The notes beneath the pieces were generated by a model, which did no database searches, had not been told where the DNA came from, and saw nothing but the letters and a program-made list of their open reading frames with translations. A stretch of DNA of 5,332 bases from JBDKJS01 sp039806065 (GTDB lineage Bacteria; Bacteroidota; Bacteroidia; AKYH767-A; 2013-40CM-41-45). The stretch covers positions 1 through 5,332 of the forward strand of contig JBDKJS010000033.1 of assembly GCA_039806065.1 (NCBI GenBank). Direction: 5' to 3'. The translations under genes and the position numbers were made by a program. This document shows, piece after piece, positions 1 to 5,332 of this stretch. Numbering within the stretch: the stretch's first letter is position 1; each line of letters begins with the position of its first letter.

Positions 1-153
1 TATAACGTACTCGGTCAATCATGTCCTATCCATTATACCAAAACAAATGAAGGATTTAGCATCAATGTGGCCAACCTATCACCTGGCTTTTATACACTTC
101 AATTAAGCTTTGGCAGCCAAACCATTCAATCAAAATTTATTAAAACCAATTAG
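1..153 (+). CDS. C-terminal end of a T9SS-secreted protein (partial, 5' end outside window)
   Basis: Frame 1 is open from the first base to a TAG at 151-153 and gives the last 50 residues of a protein. The pattern is that of a type A T9SS C-terminal sorting domain: an NVLGQ strand at the left edge, then INVANLSPGFYTLQL (the usual 'i.l..Ls.G.Y.l.l' strand pair), then a closing strand ending in KFIKTN. Such domains carry proteins through the outer-membrane T9SS translocon and are removed or swapped for a surface anchor. The N-terminal, function-bearing part lies upstream, so the role of the protein is unknown. The next gene starts two bases after the stop and ends in the same kind of domain, so the pair is likely one transcript. 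I am sure of the frame and nearly sure of the domain type. Confidence 0.85.
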   Translation, partial: YNVLGQSCPIHYTKTNEGFSINVANLSPGFYTLQLSFGSQTIQSKFIKTN

Positions 154-155
154 CT

Positions 156-2351
156 ATGAAAAGATTAATTTATTTATCAATATTATTTTTATTCAACATT
201 GGGCATGCCCAAGATTTGATTAATACCTATAATAATCTAGATCAGCATCCATTGACAGATCTGGTGAGGGACAATGGAGGTAATTATACCTTTATTGGAT
301 ACAACCCAGCCTCATGGACGATTAGTCCCTATTATGAAGGCGAATATGAAATTAATTTAAAAAACTTTTATTGGGGTAATAATGCGCTATTACCTTTTTA
401 CCCTGGAAACGTAGCGGAAAATTTTACGAAAACTTGGCAAATAGAATGTGTTTCATTCCCATTCACAAAAGCATGTGCATTTACCAACTTCGGCTGTGAA
501 AACCCATTAGACAACACCCGTAATTTAGAAATGCCAGATGAGAATAGCTTTTTTATTGACAGTTGGACTTACCCATTTATATCAACATTCAATCAAAATA
601 AGTTAGCCCAAAAAACGGAAGAGAATCCCTTCCTTGCAGAAAGATATTCCAATCTACCATCCTCCGGAGGTAATACCTTGGTAACCTTTGCTTTTAATTC
701 TAATGCAGGCATTGGCAGTTCAAGAACCATACTGCCGCATAGTATTCTAAAGCATACTTGTAAATTGTATTGTGAAAATGATTTAAATAGCCCCCATCTT
801 GCCGAAATTAGCTGGGTAAACGATTTAACAAGATCACGGCTTAGAGAATATCCTTTCACTGATGCCAATGTTGGAGGCTCTATAGTAACTTATGATCTAG
901 TTACAGTCCCCACATTAACACCGCCCTTTTCCAATGGAGGATTTGCATATTATGGTGCCGGCAACAACTGTAACCAGTATGGAGAAAATGACCCTGCATA
1001 TAATGATTGCTCTATACAAGGATACAGAGGTGGCACCATTAATTATTTTAATTTTGACTACGGAGTAGATGATTTTTGCTCTTTATTAAGTTCCACTTAT
1101 CAAGATGTAAGCTCACCTTCAGATCCATTTGCAGCTTCTGGTAGTACAGAATATTTTTCTAACTTACCTATTTCAAATTATTCTCTCGTTTCAAATACTC
1201 ATATTAAAAATAATGCAGGCACCCTTCCAGCTGGTTATCAAATTAATTCTAATGGTACAATAGAAAAGATTAATGCAAATCCAATCAAGTTGAATTTTTT
1301 TATAAATAAGAATATAAATTTAAATTTAATTAATCCGAGTGAAAGAATTATTTATAACCCTAGCGAGATAGAAGTTACCGCTTCAAATCTTATCTTCCCT
1401 ACTAATTATGTTTTTAAAACATTTAGAGCCACCTATCCATATTATGATGAAGTAATGGCAGCAAATACTGCTGCCAATGGCTGTGATGGCAATACCCTTC
1501 TTAAAAATGTGCCAGTTATTACCGACCTTAGGTATGAAGGTACTGATCCAAAATACAATGCAAGTGATCCTTGGTTTTCGGCTATCTATAGATTACATGC
1601 AGGGTCTAAAATTACTATTGAGAATTGTGTAAAATTATTTGATTGTACATTTGATCTATTGCCCAATAGTAAAATAGTATTTCAAAATTATGCAACCAAC
1701 CAAGTCAATGTAGATCGGTATAAGGTATTGCTAAATGGAGGTGTTTACAGCAGAGGTCGCCATGATTGGGTATTTCAAAATAAAATGGAAACCGATAAAG
1801 TGCTAGAGTTTTTTTCGGATAATGAAATACTTGCAGGTAAGGATGTGGACTTATTGCAGCCAGCAGGTGATTATGTAGTAATGCCTTCGGCCAACGTTAG
1901 TTTTATCAGCAAAACAAGTGTTCGGCTATTGCCCGGTTTTGAAGCTCGTGAAGGTTGCCAATTCTTAGCAGCCATTGATCCATCTGTAGTTATTCCTGAT
2001 TGTTCATTTAGTCCATTAAGAACTTCTGGTAACCAACGGCCAGAAGCCGGTCTTAATTTTATTCCTCCACACAAAGGTGAACGTGTACCTGCAGTTTTAA
2101 ATTTGGTGTGTGAACCAAATCCTGCTACGGACATGGTCAATCTAACAGTACAGTTAAATATTCCTGACAAAGTTACCATCTCAATTTTTAACCCACAAAT
2201 GCAAGTAGTAAAGCAAGTGGGCAATGAATGGTGGCAGGGTGATGCAAGTTTTACCTATAGCATAGGATTAGAAAATTTGAGTTCCGGAGTTTATTACTGT
2301 TCTGTTAAAGGAAGCATTTCGCAAAAAATTGTTAAACTAATAAAGCTATAA
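156..2351 (+). CDS. Large secreted protein with T9SS type A C-terminal sorting domain
   Basis: The product has 731 residues. Residues 1-18 are a signal peptide (K2, R3, hydrophobic core 4-15, cleavage probably at GHA|Q, typical of Bacteroidota). Residues about 19-340 are an unrecognised body rich in aromatic residues and Asn. Residues about 345-400 are Asn/Ile-rich and read from very AT-rich DNA. An IIYNPSEIEV segment follows at 398-407. Residues about 480-610 look beta-rich: GSKITIENC, then an 'I.aG.dV ... LLPGFEAREGCQFLAAI' pattern (591-607) like the stacked-strand modules common before T9SS tails. Residues 649-731 are the sorting domain (EPNPATD at 653-659, LENLSSGVYYCSV at 706-717, basic end KLIKL). 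The protein has 15 cysteines, some close together (98/107/114, 202/206, 491/497), which could form disulfides after export. No catalytic motif is seen. The ATG is fixed by the signal peptide and lies two bases after the upstream stop, without a clear Shine-Dalgarno sequence. Export route is confident; function is unknown. Confidence 0.93.
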   Translation: MKRLIYLSILFLFNIGHAQDLINTYNNLDQHPLTDLVRDNGGNYTFIGYNPASWTISPYYEGEYEINLKNFYWGNNALLPFYPGNVAENFTKTWQIECVSFPFTKACAFTNFGCENPLDNTRNLEMPDENSFFIDSWTYPFISTFNQNKLAQKTEENPFLAERYSNLPSSGGNTLVTFAFNSNAGIGSSRTILPHSILKHTCKLYCENDLNSPHLAEISWVNDLTRSRLREYPFTDANVGGSIVTYDLVTVPTLTPPFSNGGFAYYGAGNNCNQYGENDPAYNDCSIQGYRGGTINYFNFDYGVDDFCSLLSSTYQDVSSPSDPFAASGSTEYFSNLPISNYSLVSNTHIKNNAGTLPAGYQINSNGTIEKINANPIKLNFFINKNINLNLINPSERIIYNPSEIEVTASNLIFPTNYVFKTFRATYPYYDEVMAANTAANGCDGNTLLKNVPVITDLRYEGTDPKYNASDPWFSAIYRLHAGSKITIENCVKLFDCTFDLLPNSKIVFQNYATNQVNVDRYKVLLNGGVYSRGRHDWVFQNKMETDKVLEFFSDNEILAGKDVDLLQPAGDYVVMPSANVSFISKTSVRLLPGFEAREGCQFLAAIDPSVVIPDCSFSPLRTSGNQRPEAGLNFIPPHKGERVPAVLNLVCEPNPATDMVNLTVQLNIPDKVTISIFNPQMQVVKQVGNEWWQGDASFTYSIGLENLSSGVYYCSVKGSISQKIVKLIKL

Positions 2352-2491
2352 TTGCAGATACACCTATCATTTTAGTGCGGTCAGCAATGAAAAAATAAAG
2401 TAGGATTATTTCCAATGCAGTAAGTAATTTAGTTATGAATGCAAAAGAATAAAATAAAATTATTGTATATTTAACCACTGATAAAACAGCC

Positions 2492-2932
2492 ATGCAGTCC
2501 ATCAAAGGCATCCTTATTTTTTTACTTAGCTGCACTGCCATTGCCATAGGCTGTCAACCGGATAAGACACCTCATAGAATAACCGGTGTATGGGATTTAG
2601 AATACCTCTACATAGGCGATGTGGATTGCACTGGAGTGGTGAAAAACAATCCTTGTTATTCGCCATATAGAATTGAATATTGTAATGTTGAATGTCAAAT
2701 TACAGTTAAAGAACAAAGGGATACATGTCAATTTCAAGCAGGTTACACATTTCCACAAGGCGATTACAATAGATTATGTATTAATGCTCAAGGAAATATC
2801 GGAAGTGTTGGTCCTTGGATCGCTCAATACCCAGGAGTCTGTTGGGAAATAGAAAAGCTTAATAAAAAACAACTCTGGCTCAACTGTTGGTATCAAAATA
2901 AATACTGCTGGGTACATCTTAAAAAATTATAA
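2492..2932 (+). CDS. Small Cys-rich predicted lipoprotein, lipocalin-like start
   Basis: The product has 146 residues. It opens with a basic residue (K5) and a hydrophobic stretch (about 6-19), followed by C21 in AIGC, the likely lipidated cysteine. C14 in LLSC is a second possible lipobox. After C21 the chain turns polar (QPDKTP). Residues 31-34 read TGVW, with strand-like sequence after it, resembling the GxW opening of lipocalin-like barrels. This match rests on one short motif and could be chance. After C21 there are nine more cysteines (46, 55, 64, 68, 79, 96, 117, 132, 139), a high density for 125 residues, and the end is Trp-rich (W129, W133, W140). Such a protein would sit in the outer membrane or periplasm, probably held by disulfides. 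No active site is seen, and binding of a ligand would be pure guesswork. It starts 140 bases after the T9SS gene and ends 47 bases before the hydrolase gene, so it may be co-transcribed with the latter. The start is set by the signal sequence. Confidence 0.85.
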   Translation: MQSIKGILIFLLSCTAIAIGCQPDKTPHRITGVWDLEYLYIGDVDCTGVVKNNPCYSPYRIEYCNVECQITVKEQRDTCQFQAGYTFPQGDYNRLCINAQGNIGSVGPWIAQYPGVCWEIEKLNKKQLWLNCWYQNKYCWVHLKKL

Positions 2933-2979
2933 GACCTTGAAAAACTATTGATCATTCCCATTAACAACCGCAATGCACA

Positions 2980-4248
2980 ATGTATAATGCTAAATTAGTT
3001 TTCCTATCGTTGCTTTTTTTATTGGGATCTCTCGTGGTAAGACCGTGTAGTAGCTATAAAATTACATTAGCCGGCACCACCATGTATGGAATGAATTACG
3101 ACACTTGGTTCACCTCACCTCGTATATGGTTTGAAACTACTGGCTATGGAGCCATGTTTACAGGGGCTAATTTTCAAGGTGGCCACGACCTCACCCCCCA
3201 AGCCGGATTAAATGAATACGGCCTTGCATTTGGCACCCTGGCAACTACCACTCCTCCAATAACAAAAAGTTTAATTGCAAAAAAACCTATCGCTAGCCGA
3301 TCGAGCTACCTGAAAAGTATTTTACACAATTGCAAAAACGTGATGGAAGTAAAAAACTATATCGACCAGTATGATCATAGCACCTTTTTGAATGATGTAT
3401 TTTTCTATATCGATGCTGCAGGGCAGTATTTAATTGTAGAGCCTTATACCCTGACCGTGGGCAACGATCCCAAATATGTGATTGCCAATTTTTGTCCTTC
3501 TACTATCACAGACTATAGCACTATTAAACAAACTCGATATATCAATGGAGTCACTTTTTTAAAAACAAAAATAGATACATCATTGGCATTTTGCACCGCA
3601 CTATCTGATACCATGCATGTGTGCAGGCAAAAAAAAGGTGACGGCACATTGCTAACCTCCATCTGGAATTTGAATAGAAGGATAGTGCATATATATTTTT
3701 ACCATGATTATACAAAAGCCATTTCGTTCAATCTATCAGAAGAGCTCGCTAAAGGAGATCACTATTATGATATCGTAAAAAAGTTTCCTCCCAATGCCGA
3801 GTATCAGCAACTACTAGCCTATAAAACTCCTTCGAATTCCAAATTCATAGAACGACTCTTGTGTATTTTAGCTGGTCTGTTTATGATTTCCTCTCCATAT
3901 TTTTTGATTAGTTATTTTAAAAACAGAAATTCAAAGTTTGCTCGTTATAAATTATTCTTATCGTTCTTAAGTTTGTGTTTATTTTATTACATGTACTGTT
4001 TACTTACGGTAATGAACATCTACTATTTTCCGGCTCCCTATCAGCATTATAAATTTGGCATTATAAGCCTGGCTTCCTACTTACCCTATCTAATTTTGAT
4101 ATTGGTAGCACCGTTATTAATCCTAAATAAAAAAGTATTGGCAACCAACGCTTGGCAAAGGCTTGCGAGCTTGCTCTTCGTAGCAAATAACCTCGCCTAT
4201 CTTTTATTGATCGGCTTATTTTTTTATTGGGGCTTGTTATTTTTTTAG
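2980..4248 (+). CDS. Ntn-type linear amide C-N hydrolase with four C-terminal membrane helices
   Basis: The product has 422 residues. Residues 4-20 form a hydrophobic export signal, then C23 opens a domain (23 to about 275) built like choloylglycine hydrolase, penicillin V acylase and the related acyltransferases. C23 is the expected N-terminal nucleophile. GMNYD (37-41) matches the family GRNxD, keeping Asp41 but with Met38 where bile salt hydrolases have Arg. LNEYGLAFG (77-85) matches the conserved NExGL. N170 in VIANF and R186 are candidates for the later catalytic Asn and Arg. TLLTSIWNLNRRIVHIYFY (223-241) is the usual late strand pair. Family members cleave amide bonds of bile salts, penicillin V, acyl-homoserine lactones or N-acyl amides; the substrate here cannot be told. 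Four membrane helices follow at about 289-312, 325-350, 360-383 and 396-421. Basic residues cluster in the loops at 314-324 and 384-394, which places those loops in the cytoplasm and the hydrolase domain in the periplasm. The next in-frame Met (35) would lose C23, so 2980 is the start. Fold confident, substrate unknown. Confidence 0.88.
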   Translation: MYNAKLVFLSLLFLLGSLVVRPCSSYKITLAGTTMYGMNYDTWFTSPRIWFETTGYGAMFTGANFQGGHDLTPQAGLNEYGLAFGTLATTTPPITKSLIAKKPIASRSSYLKSILHNCKNVMEVKNYIDQYDHSTFLNDVFFYIDAAGQYLIVEPYTLTVGNDPKYVIANFCPSTITDYSTIKQTRYINGVTFLKTKIDTSLAFCTALSDTMHVCRQKKGDGTLLTSIWNLNRRIVHIYFYHDYTKAISFNLSEELAKGDHYYDIVKKFPPNAEYQQLLAYKTPSNSKFIERLLCILAGLFMISSPYFLISYFKNRNSKFARYKLFLSFLSLCLFYYMYCLLTVMNIYYFPAPYQHYKFGIISLASYLPYLILILVAPLLILNKKVLATNAWQRLASLLFVANNLAYLLLIGLFFYWGLLFF

Positions 4249-4569
4249 TGATGCTAGCAAAGTAATATTAGCCGTTGATGGTAGGATTCTGCATTCGCTC
4301 AAATTGAATATATATACACAATCCCTACTACAATGAACATACTTAATAAAACAGGTTGCATTTGTTTTTAGAATGAAATTATTATAGACTCCTCTTTCGG
4401 CTAAAAAAATAAATTGTTGAAGCACTAGGAATAGCAATTATTCGACCAATAAACTGGTAATATTAATTTCAATAAACTATCTTAGACCATTGCAATCATC
4501 CGGTACACTATCATCCATTAATACTTACTACCTTGGCTACTTAATTAAACTATTAACAATCGCCACAAA
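4249..4569. other. 321-base intergenic region without a convincing gene
   Basis: No frame on either strand gives a protein with recognisable features. A minus-strand open frame at 4237-4437 reads as low-complexity, AT-driven sequence and overlaps the hydrolase stop. The region holds an imperfect inverted repeat (4279-4330, listed separately), a 9-base direct repeat CAATAAACT at 4447-4455 and 4470-4478, and ATCATCC at 4495-4501 and 4510-4516. No stem followed by a T-run is seen, so no intrinsic terminator can be assigned after the hydrolase. A promoter for the methyltransferase should lie here. The closest match to the Bacteroidota -7 consensus TAnnTTTG is TACCTTGG at 4529-4536, but it has no -33 partner and is not called. 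Confidence 0.6.
4279..4330. repeat. Imperfect inverted repeat, possible RNA hairpin
   Basis: The left arm TGGTAGGATT (4279-4288) pairs with the right arm AATCCCTACTA (4320-4330). This gives ten base pairs, one of them G-U, with a single bulged C and a 31-base loop. It starts about 30 bases after the hydrolase stop codon. No T-run follows on either strand, so it is not a standard rho-independent terminator. It could stabilise the 3' end of the upstream mRNA, or it could be chance in a gap of this length. Confidence 0.35.
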
Positions 4570-5199
4570 ATGAATCACACGGATAGAAAAAAACACTGGG
4601 AAAAAATATATCAAACCAAAACCATCAATGAAGTGAGCTGGTACGAACCCACTCCCACCACCTCACTGGCTTTCTTAAACACTTTCCAGATTCCGATCGA
4701 TGCAAAAATCATAGACATAGGAGGTGGCGATAGTTTTTTTGTAGATCACCTGCTTGCATTGGGCTACCAAAACATTACCGTTTTAGACATTTCTGCCGCA
4801 GCGCTTGAAAGAGCCAAACTGCGTATAGGGCGCCAGGCTGATTTGGTAAAATGGATTGTGGCCGATGCTGCATCCTTCGCCCCAACAGAGCAATATGATT
4901 TTTGGCACGATAGAGCTGCCTTCCACTTCCTAACTTCCGGACAAGAAATTGATCAATACCTACACATTGTTCAAAACAATGTAACCACCAATGGCATTTT
5001 AATCATTGGCACCTTCTCTGAAAGTGGGCCTAATAAATGTAGTGGTATTGATACCAAGCAATATTCTGAAACATCCATGGCCAATCGTTTAAAAAAATAC
5101 TTCGAAAAAATTAAATGCATCACAGTTGATCATGTCACCCCATTTAATACCCTTCAGAACTTTATTTTCTGTAGTTTTAAAAAACTAAGCGCTGTTTAA
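4570..5199 (+). CDS. Class I SAM-dependent methyltransferase
   Basis: The product has 209 residues, full length for a compact Rossmann-fold methyltransferase, with no signal peptide, so it is cytoplasmic. The N-terminus reads HWEKIYQTK (9-17) and VSWYEP (22-27), an opening typical of a widespread but poorly characterised bacterial subfamily. Motif I, the SAM-binding glycine loop, is IIDIGGGDSFFVDHLL (47-62). The acidic end of the next strand is D73 in VLDIS, which should contact the ribose. VADAASF (97-103) marks the adenine-side strand. YDFWHDRAAFHFLT (109-122) is the post-motif IV signature of the subfamily. GTFSESGPNKCSG (147-159) followed by KQYS (163-166) matches its usual 'GPxKCSGL...YS' segment, and HVTPFNTLQNF (188-198) its 'H.TP.G..Q.F' end. 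SAM binding is confident; the methyl acceptor is unknown, and proposals such as thiols or small metabolites remain guesses. The long gap before it suggests its own promoter. The ATG follows an A-rich CACAAA without a Shine-Dalgarno sequence. Confidence 0.93.
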   Translation: MNHTDRKKHWEKIYQTKTINEVSWYEPTPTTSLAFLNTFQIPIDAKIIDIGGGDSFFVDHLLALGYQNITVLDISAAALERAKLRIGRQADLVKWIVADAASFAPTEQYDFWHDRAAFHFLTSGQEIDQYLHIVQNNVTTNGILIIGTFSESGPNKCSGIDTKQYSETSMANRLKKYFEKIKCITVDHVTPFNTLQNFIFCSFKKLSAV

Positions 5200-5242
5200 A
5201 AACTAGCATCCAGGTTGATTGATGTCTACTTTGTGTTTAAAT

Positions 5243-5332
5243 TTACTTACCGTTAATAGGCCTCCTTGGGATAAATAAATCGTAAGCAGTTTTCAACTTA
5301 GCGGCCACTAACCAACTTACGCTCCAACAAAT
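5243..5332 (-). CDS. Possible C-terminal end of a convergent gene (partial, uncertain)
   Basis: On the minus strand a frame is open from the window edge (5332) to a TAA at 5245-5243, giving 29 residues that include SWLVAAKLKTAYDLF and the basic end IPRRPINGK. The composition looks protein-like, and the other two minus-strand frames stop within ten codons or so. A run of 29 codons without a stop is easily due to chance, and no family is recognised. If real, it would converge on the methyltransferase with about 43 bases between the stops. Confidence 0.22.
   Translation of the reverse strand: MCWSVSWLVAAKLKTAYDLFIPRRPINGK

Noticed and set aside
593..868. Minus-strand open frame of 91 codons
   Set aside because: It lies wholly antisense inside the T9SS protein gene, whose frame is well supported, and its product has no recognisable feature.
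1315..1328. Perfect 14-base palindrome TAAATTTAAATTTA
   Set aside because: It lies inside coding sequence for an Asn/Ile/Leu-rich stretch and consists only of A and T, so it is explained by composition.
1871..2224. Minus-strand open frame of 117 codons
   Set aside because: It is antisense to the beta-rich module and sorting domain of the 731-residue protein, both clearly coding on the plus strand. No motif or signal is seen in it.
2351..2388. ATTGC/GCAAT inverted repeat just after the 731-residue gene, followed by an A-run
   Set aside because: Only five base pairs with a 28-base loop, and the A-run is on the wrong strand for a plus-strand terminator.
2466..2473. TATATTTA, one base off the Bacteroidota -7 promoter consensus TAnnTTTG, 18 bases before the lipoprotein start
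   Set aside because: No TTTG-like -33 element lies at the right distance, and such AT-rich matches are common in this sequence.
2332..2547. Minus-strand open frame of 71 codons with a membrane-like hydrophobic product
   Set aside because: It overlaps the end of one plus-strand gene and the signal peptide of the next. The hydrophobic look follows from AT-rich intergenic bases read in reverse.
4237..4437. Minus-strand open frame of 66 codons in the gap after the hydrolase
   Set aside because: It overlaps the hydrolase stop, has no family features and has a composition expected from AT-rich noncoding DNA.
5281..5321. CGTAAG/CTTACG inverted repeat near the right edge
   Set aside because: Six base pairs with a 29-base loop and no T-run; expected by chance, and it lies in the possible minus-strand coding end.

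Overview
The window looks like chromosomal DNA from a member of the Bacteroidota. It is AT-rich. Two consecutive genes end in the C-terminal sorting domain of the type IX secretion system (T9SS), which is confined to that phylum. Start codons lack clear Shine-Dalgarno sequences, as is usual there. The order or genus cannot be fixed from the sequence; an environmental Chitinophagales- or Saprospirales-like lineage would fit, but that is inference.

Layout: (1) 1-153 is the 3' end of a gene whose last 50 residues form a T9SS sorting domain. (2) Two bases later, at 156-2351, starts a complete 731-residue secreted protein with a signal peptide, a large unrecognised Asn- and Cys-containing body, a beta-rich module like those common in Bacteroidota cell-surface proteins, and another T9SS sorting domain. 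(3) A 140-base gap. (4) 2492-2932 is a small Cys-rich predicted lipoprotein with a lipocalin-like opening. (5) After 47 bases, 2980-4248 is an N-terminal-nucleophile (Ntn) amide hydrolase of the choloylglycine hydrolase / penicillin V acylase / acyltransferase superfamily, joined to four C-terminal membrane helices. (6) A 321-base gap holds one imperfect inverted repeat and short direct repeats but no convincing gene. (7) 4570-5199 is a small class I SAM-dependent methyltransferase. (8) The last 133 bases may hold the C-terminal end of a convergent minus-strand gene, but the evidence is weak.

All genes except that uncertain last one point rightwards. The first two are almost certainly co-transcribed and both products are exported for cell-surface display or release. 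The lipoprotein and hydrolase are close enough to share a transcript and both act outside the cytoplasm. The methyltransferase is cytoplasmic, separated by a long gap, and probably unrelated in function. No RNA gene, CRISPR array, insertion sequence or phage gene was seen. The most unusual item is the Ntn hydrolase with its four-helix membrane domain and atypical residues around the nucleophile. Nothing here amounts to a demonstrably new multi-gene system.
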